DNA from: Kineosporiaceae bacterium
Lineage (GTDB): Bacteria; Actinomycetota; Actinomycetes; Actinomycetales; Kineosporiaceae
Assembly: GCA_016794595.1 (NCBI GenBank)
Contig: JAEUJN010000066.1
Location: 169,763-233,762, forward strand
DNA: 64,000 nt
Direction of reading: 5' to 3'
Below, piece by piece: positions 44,679 through 53,151 of the stretch. Position 1 is the first letter of the stretch. The number at the start of each line of letters is the position of its first letter. A model generated the notes under the pieces. That model was given only the letters and a program-made list of their open reading frames with translations. It had not been told where the DNA came from and did not search any database. The translations under genes were made by a program, and so were the position numbers.

Positions 44679-47219
44679 TCAGGACGGGCGGCTCGCCTGC
44701 GCCCCGAGCTCGCCCGGGGCGTCGGCTGACGATCCGGCGGCTGCGCCGGCGATCGTCGTGGTGGCGTCCGTGGCGTCCGTGGCGTCCGCAGTGGTCGTGG
44801 CCGCAGCGTCGATCGCCGGGGCGGCGGGCTCGTCCTCGGCCAGCAGCCACACCGCTCCCAGCGGCGGCACCCGCAGCTGGGCGGAGGCGGGGCGTCCGTG
44901 CCACTCGATGTCCTCGGCCCGCACCACCCCGAGATTGCCCACGCCCGAACCGCTGTAGTACCCGGCGTCGGTGTTCAGCACCTCACGCCAACGGCCGGTC
45001 TTGGGCAGGCCCACCCGGTAGTTCTCGTCCGGCACGCCGCTGAAGTTGGCGATGCAGACCAGGGCCTGGGTGCGCGCCTTGTTCCACCGGATGAACGAGA
45101 AGGTGTTGTGCGCCGAGTCGTTGGCGTCGATCCACTCGAAGCCCTCACTGGCGAAGTCGACCTCCCACAGTGCCGGCGTGGCCTTGTAGACCCGGTTGAG
45201 GTCGCGGACCAGCTGCTGAAGGCCTGCGTGCCAAGGGGTTTCCTCCAGCCACCAGTCCAGGCTGCGCGATTCGGCCCACTCGGCCTCCTGACCGAGCTCG
45301 ATGCCCATGAAGGTCAGCTGCTTGCCGGGGTGGGCCCACATGAACGCCAGGTAGGCGCGGGTGTTGGCCAGCTGCTGCCAGCGGTCGCCGGGCATCTTGC
45401 GCAGCAGGGATCCCTTGCCGTGCACGACCTCGTCGTGGCTGATCGGCAGGCAGAAGTTCTCGCTGAACGCGTACATCAACGAGAACGTCATCTGGTGGTG
45501 GTGGTACTGGCGGTGGATCGGCTCCTTGGCCATGTAGTTCAGCGAGTCGTGCATCCAGCCCATGTTCCACTTCAGGCCGAACCCGAGGCCACCGACGTGC
45601 GTGGGCCGGGTGACCCCGGGCCACGCGGTGGACTCCTCGGCGATGGTGACGATGCCGGGGCAGCGCTTGTACGCGGTGGCGTTGGCCTCCTGGAGGAAGG
45701 AGACCGCCTCCAGGTGCTCGCGGCCGCCGTAGATGTTGGGCACCCACTCGCCGTCCTTGCGCGAGTAGTCGAGGTAGAGCATCGAGGCGACGGCGTCCAC
45801 TCGCAGGCCGTCGATGTGGTACTCCTCCAGCCAGTAGATCGCGTTGGCCACCAGGAAGTTCCGCACCTCGGTGCGGCCGAAGTCGAACACGTGCGTGCCC
45901 CACTCGGGGTGGTCACCCTTGCGCGGGTCGGCGTACTCGTACAGCGGCTGGCCGTCGAAGCGGGCCAGCGCCCACTCGTCCTTGGGGAAGTGCGCCGGCA
46001 CCCAGTCCAGGATCACGCCGATCCCGGCCTGGTGCAGGGCGTCGACCAGGAAGCGGAAATCGTCCGGGGAGCCGAAGCGTGAGGTGGGTGCGTAGTAGGA
46101 GGTGACCTGGTAGCCCCACGAGCCGCCGAAGGGATGCTCGGCGACCGGCATGAACTCGACGTGGGTGAAGCCGAGGTCCTTGACGTAGCCGACCAGTTGG
46201 TCGGCCAGCTCGCGGTAGCTCAGGCCCTGCCGCCAGGAGCCCAGGTGCACCTCGTAGATGCTCATCGGGGCGTTGTGGACGTCGCGGGTCGCCCGCTCGG
46301 TCATCCACTGCTCGTCCTGCCAGGTGTAGCGCGAGTCGACCACGACCGAGGCGGTGGACGGCGGCACCTCGGTGCCGAAGGCCATCGGGTCGGCCTTCTG
46401 GCGCCACGCGCCGTCCTTGCCGAGGATCTCGAACTTGTAGCGGGCGCCTGCCTTCACGTCGGGCAGGAACAGTTCCCAGACGCCCGAGCTGCCCAGGCTG
46501 CGCATGGCGTGCCCGCGCCCCACCCAGTGGTTGAAGTCGCCGATCACGCGCACCCCCTGGGCGTTGGGGGCCCAGACGGCGAACGAGACGCCCTCGCACA
46601 GGCCCATCGGGCCCTCGAAGTGGCGTACGTGGGCGCCCAGGGTGTCCCAGAGCTGTTCGTGGCGTCCCTCGCCGATCAGGTGCAGGTCGACCTCACCCAC
46701 GGTCGGCAGGTGACGGTAGGGCTCGTCGACGCGGGTGGTGCCGGCGCCGTCGTAGGTTACGTCGAGCCGGTAGTCGGTCGGGGCGCCCAGGGCGAGGACG
46801 GCGACCCAGACGCCCTCGAGTTCGTGGGTCATCGGGTGGGTGCTGCCGTCCGGCAGGACCACGTCGACCGAGGTGGCGAACGGGCGCAGCGAGCGGACGG
46901 TGACCGCGCCCTCGTACGGGTGGGCGCCGAGCACCGAGTGCGGGTTGTAGTGGGCGCCGGAGGCGATCTGCATCAGGGTGGTGTGGTCCACGGGTGCCGC
47001 CGTGAGCTGGGCGGTCGCGGCGGCTGCCGGGGTTGCCGCGGCCGGGGTGGCCGGGGTGCGCGCCGGGGGCGCAACCGGGTCGGACGCCGTCGGGGCCGCC
47101 GCGGGGGCCGGGGGAACCGGAGCCGGGGCTGTCGGGGCAGCGGGGGGTGTGACCGGGGCCGGTGTGGGGTCCCCGGTCGACGTGGACGGCTGGACGGTCG
47201 GATGCGCGTCGCTCGACAT
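44679..47219 (-). CDS. glgB: 1,4-alpha-glucan branching enzyme
   Basis: An 846-residue GH13 enzyme that creates alpha-1,6 branches in glycogen. The N-terminal ~75 residues are Pro/Ala/Thr-rich and not conserved. An N1 module ([16 protein letters not shown]) and CBM48 ([20 protein letters not shown]) precede the catalytic barrel with [19 protein letters not shown], the nucleophile Asp in [20 protein letters not shown], the acid Glu in [14 protein letters not shown] and [16 protein letters not shown]-terminal beta domain ends in an Ala/Thr/Asp-rich tail with a short DNA repeat encoding DATDATDAT. Usual length is about 730; the excess is in the tails. ATG 47219 is used; an ATG at 47267 is possible. 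No other glg genes are in view. Confidence 0.95.
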   Translation of the reverse strand: MSSDAHPTVQPSTSTGDPTPAPVTPPAAPTAPAPVPPAPAAAPTASDPVAPPARTPATPAAATPAAAATAQLTAAPVDHTTLMQIASGAHYNPHSVLGAHPYEGAVTVRSLRPFATSVDVVLPDGSTHPMTHELEGVWVAVLALGAPTDYRLDVTYDGAGTTRVDEPYRHLPTVGEVDLHLIGEGRHEQLWDTLGAHVRHFEGPMGLCEGVSFAVWAPNAQGVRVIGDFNHWVGRGHAMRSLGSSGVWELFLPDVKAGARYKFEILGKDGAWRQKADPMAFGTEVPPSTASVVVDSRYTWQDEQWMTERATRDVHNAPMSIYEVHLGSWRQGLSYRELADQLVGYVKDLGFTHVEFMPVAEHPFGGSWGYQVTSYYAPTSRFGSPDDFRFLVDALHQAGIGVILDWVPAHFPKDEWALARFDGQPLYEYADPRKGDHPEWGTHVFDFGRTEVRNFLVANAIYWLEEYHIDGLRVDAVASMLYLDYSRKDGEWVPNIYGGREHLEAVSFLQEANATAYKRCPGIVTIAEESTAWPGVTRPTHVGGLGFGLKWNMGWMHDSLNYMAKEPIHRQYHHHQMTFSLMYAFSENFCLPISHDEVVHGKGSLLRKMPGDRWQQLANTRAYLAFMWAHPGKQLTFMGIELGQEAEWAESRSLDWWLEETPWHAGLQQLVRDLNRVYKATPALWEVDFASEGFEWIDANDSAHNTFSFIRWNKARTQALVCIANFSGVPDENYRVGLPKTGRWREVLNTDAGYYSGSGVGNLGVVRAEDIEWHGRPASAQLRVPPLGAVWLLAEDEPAAPAIDAAATTTADATDATDATTTIAGAAAGSSADAPGELGAQASRPS

Positions 47220-47328
47220 GCCGTCAGTCTGTCGCCCCCCATGGACCTTTGCCACCACCTGCGTCATGTCGGGGCTCTCGATGGGCTGGTCGCGGTGCAA
47301 TCGCTTACCGGGGGACGTGGCACCATCG

Positions 47329-47898
47329 GTGAGCGTGTCGGGGATCCTGCACGTCTGCCGTGCCAATCGCGCCCGCTCGCCCCTGGCCGAGCTGGCCACT
47401 CGTGAGCTGCTCGCCCTGCGGGGAGCGGCCCCGCTGGTGCCCGTCTCCAGCGCCGGGACGTGGACGCCGGGCGGTGAACCCCTGTGGCCACCGGCGGCCG
47501 CCGAGGCTCGCGCTCGGGGGTGGGACGCCGACTCCTTCCGCTCACGCCGATTGACCCGGGACCTCGTGGGGGACGCGGATCTGGTGCTCGCCGCGACCCG
47601 TGACCTCCGGGACGAGGTGATCGCCCTGGCCCCGTTCGCGCTGCGGCGCACCTTCACCTGGCGGGAGCTGGCCTGGCTGTGCCAGGGCCTGTCCGTCGAG
47701 GCGGCAGGGCGGCTCGAGCCCGGTGAGCGGCTGGCCGCCCTGCCGGCGCGGATGATCGCCCGCCGGGGACACCTGCCGGTGCCTGCTGGTCCGGACCTGG
47801 ATGTCCTCGATCCGGTGGACCAGGATCCGTCCTACCTGCCCCGCGCCGTCGACCTGATCACGGCAGCCCTCCGTCCCCTGGTGGAACAGCTCACCTGA
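47329..47898 (+). CDS. Low-molecular-weight protein tyrosine phosphatase
   Basis: A 189-residue protein with the LMW-PTP fold. The P-loop at the N-terminus reads [15 protein letters not shown], keeping the catalytic Cys-(x5)-Arg but with Ala instead of the second Cys of the classical CxxxxCR. The C-terminal acidic loop is [20 protein letters not shown]. Such phosphatases reverse BY-kinase phosphorylation in capsule systems, and a Wzz/BY-kinase-like gene is encoded at 53152-56118, so they may be partners. Two GTGs (47329, 47335) are possible starts. It is divergent from glgB, whose start is 109 bp away. Confidence 0.85.
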   Translation: MSVSGILHVCRANRARSPLAELATRELLALRGAAPLVPVSSAGTWTPGGEPLWPPAAAEARARGWDADSFRSRRLTRDLVGDADLVLAATRDLRDEVIALAPFALRRTFTWRELAWLCQGLSVEAAGRLEPGERLAALPARMIARRGHLPVPAGPDLDVLDPVDQDPSYLPRAVDLITAALRPLVEQLT

Positions 47899-47952
47899 CC
47901 GTTCGGATGATCTGCCCGTAATTGAGTGCCGGGACACTCGGCGACTACAGGG

Positions 47953-48005
47953 AATGACTGATCGATTACTGCATGTGTGCCAGGATGCGAGTGCATTCAG
48001 TCATT
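47953..48005. promoter_or_regulatory. Spaced inverted repeat upstream of the Gly/His-rich protein gene
   Basis: AATGACTGA (47953-47961) and TCAGTCATT (47997-48005) are 9-bp inverted repeats 35 nt apart in an AT-richer stretch before the gene at 48062. They could be a two-site operator or a leader hairpin. Confidence 0.4.
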
Positions 48006-48061
48006 GATGATCGCCTCTGAGCGATCGCGGTCCATTGAGCATCACAGGGGGAGATTGCCTC

Positions 48062-48733
48062 GTGAAGACACGGAAGAGCCTGGCACTGGCCGGATCGGTG
48101 ATCATGGCCGTGGGGTCCCTGAGTGTGGTCGGGGCCCAGGTGGCCCAGGCCTCGCCGACGGCGGTCGGCGCCGGGTTGACCCATCGCATGCCGAGCGATG
48201 CGCGCCATGCCGGCCGTGGCCGTGACGGGCACGGTGGGGAGCACGGTGGGGGAGCCAGCAGCAGCCACCACGGCAAGCCGGTGGTCAAGGCCAAGCCCGC
48301 CAAGAACTCCAAGAAGAAGCGCGACCCGCGTGGTGGCGGCAACCACGGCGGCAACCAGGGTGGGGGCAACCACGGTGGCAACCACGGCGGCGGAGGCCAC
48401 GGCGGCGGAGGATGCCACTACCCGCCCAGCCGCACCCACCAGATCACCTTCTCCGGCCCCTCGCACACCAAGCAGGGCAAGGCGGTCACCCTGACCGGCA
48501 AGGTCTCCCACAACGGCTGCACGACCTCCGGCTCGACGGTCGGGCTCTACAGCTCGCACGACGGCCGCACGGGCTGGGTGCTCATCGCCCGGGCGTCGGC
48601 CGGCGCGGACGGGTCGTTCTCGTTCTCGGTTCCCGGGTATGCGTTGCACTACTACCAGAGCGTCATTGCCCCTGGTGGTGGCTACTCGGTGGTGGCCTCG
48701 CCGATCGTGCCGGTGCACGTTCGCGGTCACTGA
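48062..48733 (+). CDS. Secreted Gly/His/Asn-rich protein with C-terminal beta domain
   Basis: A 223-residue exported protein. GTG start with GGGGGAG upstream; signal peptide LALAGSVIMAVGSLSVVGAQ ending near AQAS. The middle is basic and low-complexity (KPVVKAKPAKNSKKKRD) followed by GGNHGGN/GGHGGGG repeats (about 98-118) that could bind metal or polysaccharide. The C-terminal ~95 residues form a beta-sandwich-like domain (HQITFSGPSHTKQGKAVTLT, VSHNGCTTSGSTVGLYSS, SFSFSVPGYALHYYQSV), similar in outline to Ig-like surface modules, with two cysteines (CHYPP and NGC) that may pair. Probably a surface or matrix protein of the glycan layer. Confidence 0.78.
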   Translation: MKTRKSLALAGSVIMAVGSLSVVGAQVAQASPTAVGAGLTHRMPSDARHAGRGRDGHGGEHGGGASSSHHGKPVVKAKPAKNSKKKRDPRGGGNHGGNQGGGNHGGNHGGGGHGGGGCHYPPSRTHQITFSGPSHTKQGKAVTLTGKVSHNGCTTSGSTVGLYSSHDGRTGWVLIARASAGADGSFSFSVPGYALHYYQSVIAPGGGYSVVASPIVPVHVRGH

Positions 48734-48762
48734 CCGCGGGTGGTCCGGGGACTGTTCTGATC

Positions 48763-50592
48763 ATGAGGAAGCCTGCGCGCCTGGTGCTCGCGGGTGCGGC
48801 GGGGGTCGCTCTGGTCGGTCTCGCGGCTGTCGGGTGGTTGGCCTGGACAGCACGCGAGGCCCGGGCCGAGCTCCTCGCGGCACGTGCCGAGCTGGGACCC
48901 CTTCGCACCGAGGTGCTGGCCGGTGACGCCACCGTCACCCAGAGGATCACGCGGCTGCAGCACCACGCCGCCGCGGCCCACGAGGCCACCGACGACCCGG
49001 TCTGGACCGTGGTGGCCGCCGTCCCGTGGCTTGGTGGGCCGATCGCCACGGTCCGTGGGATGACCGAGGCCGTCGATGCCGTGGCCGCGCAGAGCGTGCC
49101 CGCGCTGGCTGCGGCAGCGACCGGGGTGCACCCCGCACGACTGCTCGACAAGGGCAGCCTCGACGTGGCCGGACTGGCCGAGGCCGCGGGTCCGTTGCGC
49201 GCCGCCGACGAGTCGTTGCGCGCCGAGCGCGACCGAGTGGCGCAGCTGTCGCCGGGATGGCTTTCCGCCGTGTCCGAGGCGCACACCGAGCTGCTCGAGC
49301 AGTTGCGGACGCTGTCGCGGATCACGACCTCGGCCCGTACAGCGTCCGAGTTGGCCCCGTCGATGCTGGGCAAGGACGGCGCCCGCCGCTACTTCGTGGC
49401 CTTCCAGAACCCGGCTGAGGCGCGGGGGACCGGCGGCCTGCTGGACGCCTTCGCCATCGTCCGCGCCGAGCAGGGACGGGTGGTCGTCGAGCGCACCGGC
49501 GCCAACACCCAGTTGCCGCAGCTGCCCGAGTCCATCACCGGGATCGACGAGACCTTCCTCGAACGCTATGGCCCCGAGGGTGCAACCTCCTTGTGGCTCA
49601 ACGCCAATCTGAGCCCGCACTTCCCCGAGGTCGGTGCTGCCTGGCTCGCCATGTGGCAGTCGGCGACCGGGCAAGAGCTGGACGGCGCGGTTGCGCTCGA
49701 CCCTGCGGCGCTGGCCGACGTCCTGCGGGCCACTGGGCCGGTGACGGCACCCGTGGTGGGAACCGTGGGGGCCGACCGGATCGAGAAGCTGGTCCTGCTC
49801 GAGCAGTACCAGCGGGCCGACCTGGCGGCCGAGCGCAAGCAGCTGATGCTGGGCGTCGGGGTCGCAGCGATGGATGCGATCCTGACCGGCAAAGCCCCGG
49901 CCCGCGAACTGGTCCCGGGTCTGGACGCCGCCGCCCGCGGGCGCCACCTGCTGCTGTTCAGCGCGACCGCGGGTGAGCAGTCGGTGCTCGAGCGATCGGG
50001 GCTGGCGGGCGCTGTCCCGGACACCGGCAAACCGTTCGCGCAGGCCGTGGTGATCAATGCCGCGGGCAACAAGCTCGACACCTGGCTGAGCCAGACTCTG
50101 GCCTACCAGGTGCAGCACTGCGCCCCGGCCGGTCGTCAGGTGTCGGTATCGGTGTCGCTCACGAACTCGGTCCCGCGCAAGGGATTGCCGGAGTACGTCA
50201 CCGTTCGCAGTGACAAGCCCCTGTACGACACGAAGGTCGGCCAGAATCGGGTCGGGCTGGAAGTGCTCGTCACCCGTGGGTCCCACCTGGAGGGGGCGAT
50301 GCTGGACGGCGTCCCGGTCATGGCGGCGCCCCCTGAAGGCGACCTGCCGTCACGGCTGCCAGACGGAGGCGTCGTGGGCAACGGGCGGGACAGCGGTTTC
50401 ATCACCGAGACCACCACTGCGGGAAGGCCTTCGTTCGGCATGAACCTGGAGATCGAGCCCGGAGCACGTCGAACCCTCGTGCTGCAGTTGCGCGAACCGG
50501 CGGGGGTCGGCGGCAGTCCCCTGCTGCCGGTCCAGGCCATGGTCAACCCGCCCACCGCCACCGCTGACGTCAGCGCCTGCGGGGTGTCCTGA
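48763..50592 (+). CDS. DUF4012-domain membrane-anchored protein
   Basis: A 609-residue protein with one N-terminal helix (LVLAGAAGVALVGLAAVGWL), a coiled helical region (about 30-190) and the DUF4012 domain (about 200-480) with the family signature RYFVAFQNPAEARGTGGLLD, the segment LPESITGIDETFLERYGPEG, and NANLSPHFPEVGAAW. DUF4012 proteins are regularly encoded in actinobacterial exopolysaccharide clusters next to a glycosylphosphotransferase, as here. The biochemical role is unknown; location outside the membrane suggests involvement in polymer assembly or attachment. ATG 48763; the stop overlaps the next start (TGATG). Confidence 0.9.
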   Translation: MRKPARLVLAGAAGVALVGLAAVGWLAWTAREARAELLAARAELGPLRTEVLAGDATVTQRITRLQHHAAAAHEATDDPVWTVVAAVPWLGGPIATVRGMTEAVDAVAAQSVPALAAAATGVHPARLLDKGSLDVAGLAEAAGPLRAADESLRAERDRVAQLSPGWLSAVSEAHTELLEQLRTLSRITTSARTASELAPSMLGKDGARRYFVAFQNPAEARGTGGLLDAFAIVRAEQGRVVVERTGANTQLPQLPESITGIDETFLERYGPEGATSLWLNANLSPHFPEVGAAWLAMWQSATGQELDGAVALDPAALADVLRATGPVTAPVVGTVGADRIEKLVLLEQYQRADLAAERKQLMLGVGVAAMDAILTGKAPARELVPGLDAAARGRHLLLFSATAGEQSVLERSGLAGAVPDTGKPFAQAVVINAAGNKLDTWLSQTLAYQVQHCAPAGRQVSVSVSLTNSVPRKGLPEYVTVRSDKPLYDTKVGQNRVGLEVLVTRGSHLEGAMLDGVPVMAAPPEGDLPSRLPDGGVVGNGRDSGFITETTTAGRPSFGMNLEIEPGARRTLVLQLREPAGVGGSPLLPVQAMVNPPTATADVSACGVS

Positions 50593-52139
50593 TGGCTGGT
50601 CTGCGGGATGTCACGATCGAGGACACGGCCGGCGTCCCGGTGCTCGAGATCATCGACCTGACCGCTGAGGATCCGAGGCTGGGCGTGCCGATGCCCCGCC
50701 CCGGGCAGGAGCCTGCGCACGACGCTGTCTCGTTGGTGCCGTTGGAGTCTCACGGCCCGGTCGCGCGCTGGCAACGGCACTACGTCGGGGGCCTGGTGGC
50801 CCTGGATGCCATGGGGCTGATCGTGGCCGGCCTGATCGCCATGATGGTCTGGTTCGGCACCCTCGACCGCCCCTTGAAGGGCACCACTTACCTTCAGTTC
50901 CTCCTGGTGGCCACGGTGCCCTGGGTGCTCACACTGGCCGCTTCGCGCGCCTACGACCTGCGCATCGTGGGCCTGGGCAGCGAGGAGTTCCGCCGCGTCG
51001 GCAACGCCGTCGTGCGGTTCGCGGCGCTGCTCGGCCTGGTCGCCTACGCCGCCAAGATCGAGGTGGCCCGGGGAATGGTCGGGATCGCGCTGCCGGTGGG
51101 CACTGTGATCGTGCTGTCGCAGCGCTACCTCGCCCGCCAGGCGCTCCACCGGCTGCGGGGCCGGGGCCGGGCCTGCCACCGGGTGCTGCTGGTCGGAGAG
51201 GGCTCGGCCGCGACGGCCCTGCGTGACCGCCTGCTCGCCAGCCCGCACGCCGGGCTCCACGTGGTCGGTCGCTGCGCCCCCGTGCGGCACCTGGGAGCGG
51301 GGGAGACCCTCGCCCATGTGCGCGAGGCGATCCGGGTCGTGGGCGCGGATACCGTGGCGGTCGCCCACTCTCCGGGGGTCACCCCGGAGGCCTTGCGTCG
51401 CATGGCCTGGGGGCTCGAGGGGGCCGGCGTCGACCTGCTGGTCGCACCCGCCCTGACCGATGTCGCCGGCCCGCGGATCCAGGTCAAGCCGGTCTCGGGT
51501 TTACCCCTGCTCCAGATCGCGGCGCCGCAGTTCACCGGTGGCGGCCGGGTGGTCAAACGGACGATCGACATCCTCGGGTCGAGCCTGGGATTGATCGTCC
51601 TGGCGCCGCTGTTCGCTGCGGTGGCGCTGCTGGTGGTGGTCACCAGCCGAGGCCCGGCGTTCTTCACCCAGCAGCGGATCGGGCGGGACGGCAAGCCGTT
51701 CACCTTGGTGAAGTTCCGCAGCATGTGCGTGGACGCCGAGCAGCGGCGGGCCGAGTTGCTGGTCGACAACGACGGGGACGGGGTGCTGTTCAAGCTGCGG
51801 CGAGACCCTCGGGTGACCCGGGTCGGCCGCTGGCTGAGGCGGTTGTCGATCGATGAGTTACCCCAGCTGGTCAACGTCTTGCGCGGCCAGATGTCCCTGG
51901 TCGGGCCCCGCCCGCCGCTGCCCAGCGAGGTGGCGCAGTACGAGCAGCACGTGCACCGGCGGCTCCTGGTCACCCCGGGGCTGACCGGGCTGTGGCAGGT
52001 GAACGGGCGGTCGGCGCTGTCGTGGGAGGAGTCGGTGCGCCTGGACCTGTACTACGTCGAGAACTGGTCTGTCGCGCTGGACGCCGAGATCCTGTGGAAG
52101 ACGGTGTTCGCCGTCCTGCGTGGGCGAGGTGCCCACTGA
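50592..52139 (+). CDS. Polyprenyl glycosylphosphotransferase (initiating sugar transferase)
   Basis: A 515-residue WbaP-type enzyme that starts glycan assembly by moving a sugar-1-phosphate from a nucleotide sugar to polyprenyl phosphate. Four or five N-terminal helices (about 60-200) are followed by a Rossmann-like CoA-binding-type segment (VLLVGEGSAATALRDRL, about 195-310) and the C-terminal catalytic domain: KRTIDILGSSLGLIVLAPLF, FTQQRIGRDGKPFTLVKFRS, RRLSIDELPQLVNVLRGQMS and VGPRPPLPSEV, ending TPGLTGLWQVNGRSALSWEE. All are family signatures. Coupled to DUF4012 upstream and followed by GDP-fucose synthase. The first sugar cannot be predicted. Confidence 0.94.
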   Translation: MAGLRDVTIEDTAGVPVLEIIDLTAEDPRLGVPMPRPGQEPAHDAVSLVPLESHGPVARWQRHYVGGLVALDAMGLIVAGLIAMMVWFGTLDRPLKGTTYLQFLLVATVPWVLTLAASRAYDLRIVGLGSEEFRRVGNAVVRFAALLGLVAYAAKIEVARGMVGIALPVGTVIVLSQRYLARQALHRLRGRGRACHRVLLVGEGSAATALRDRLLASPHAGLHVVGRCAPVRHLGAGETLAHVREAIRVVGADTVAVAHSPGVTPEALRRMAWGLEGAGVDLLVAPALTDVAGPRIQVKPVSGLPLLQIAAPQFTGGGRVVKRTIDILGSSLGLIVLAPLFAAVALLVVVTSRGPAFFTQQRIGRDGKPFTLVKFRSMCVDAEQRRAELLVDNDGDGVLFKLRRDPRVTRVGRWLRRLSIDELPQLVNVLRGQMSLVGPRPPLPSEVAQYEQHVHRRLLVTPGLTGLWQVNGRSALSWEESVRLDLYYVENWSVALDAEILWKTVFAVLRGRGAH

Positions 52140-52182
52140 CGGTGCGGAGCATGCCAACCCCATTGGCGGAGAGGAGGTCCCG

Positions 52183-53118
52183 GTGAGCGTTGACCGGGCG
52201 GCGCGGGTGTACGTGGCCGGGCATCGGGGCATGGTGGGCTCGGCGGTCTGGCGCCACTTGGAGGACCAGGGCTTCACCGACCTGGTCGGGGCCACCTCCT
52301 CCGAGGTCGACCTGCGCGATCAGGGTGCGGTCGATGCCTTCCTGAAGGACGTCGAGCCACAGGTGGTCGTGCTGGCCGCTGCCCGGGTCGGCGGGATCAT
52401 GGCCAATGCGAGTGCCCCGGCGGACTTCCTGGCCGACAACCTGCGCATTCAGCTGAACGTGATGCAGGCGGCACAGCGGATCGGGGTCGAGCGGTTGCTG
52501 TTCCTCGGGTCGAGCTGCATCTATCCCAAGTTCGCCCCGCAACCGATCCAGGAGTCCTCACTGCTGACCGGCGCGCTGGAGCAGACCAACGACGGCTACG
52601 CCATCGCCAAGATCGCCGGTGTGCTCCAGGTGCAGACCCTGCGGCGCCAGTACGGCGTCCGGTACATCTCGGCCATGCCCACCAATCTCTATGGGCCGCA
52701 CGACAATTTCGATCCCACGTCCTCGCACGTGCTGCCGGCGATGATCCGCCGCTTCCACGAGGCGAAGGTGACCCGCGCCCCCTCGGTGACTGTCTGGGGC
52801 AGCGGGACGCCGCGCCGCGAGTTCCTGCACGTCGACGATCTGGCCGAGGCAGTGCTGTTCCTGTTGGACACCTACGACGAGCCGGAGCCGATCAACGTCG
52901 GCACCGGTGAGGACCTGACCATCCGCGCGCTGGCCGAGCTGGTCGCCAACGTGGTGGGCTGGCGGGGCGAACTCGACCAGGACCTGTCCAAGCCCGACGG
53001 GACTCCCCGCAAGGTGCTCGACGTGGGCAGGCTGGCCACGCTGGGCTGGCGGCCCCGGATCGGGTTGCGCGACGGGATTGCCGCGACGTACGCCTGGTAC
53101 CTGCGTCACGTGGCCTGA
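52183..53118 (+). CDS. fcl: GDP-L-fucose synthase
   Basis: A 311-residue SDR enzyme (epimerase-reductase) that converts GDP-4-keto-6-deoxymannose to GDP-L-fucose with NADPH. Signatures: VYVAGHRGMVGSAVWRHLE, AARVGGIMANASAPADF, the catalytic Ser/Cys in LGSSCIYPKFAPQPI, YAIAKIAGV and the product-binding MPTNLYGPHDNFDPTSSHV. GTG 52183 with the strong GAGAGGAGG about 5 nt upstream; the longer frame from 52120 is not needed. The partner GDP-mannose 4,6-dehydratase is not in the window. Fucose (or a related 6-deoxysugar) should be part of the local glycan. Confidence 0.93.
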   Translation: MSVDRAARVYVAGHRGMVGSAVWRHLEDQGFTDLVGATSSEVDLRDQGAVDAFLKDVEPQVVVLAAARVGGIMANASAPADFLADNLRIQLNVMQAAQRIGVERLLFLGSSCIYPKFAPQPIQESSLLTGALEQTNDGYAIAKIAGVLQVQTLRRQYGVRYISAMPTNLYGPHDNFDPTSSHVLPAMIRRFHEAKVTRAPSVTVWGSGTPRREFLHVDDLAEAVLFLLDTYDEPEPINVGTGEDLTIRALAELVANVVGWRGELDQDLSKPDGTPRKVLDVGRLATLGWRPRIGLRDGIAATYAWYLRHVA

Positions 53119-53151
53119 CCTACGGGTCCACCCTCACAGCGGCGGATGTGA

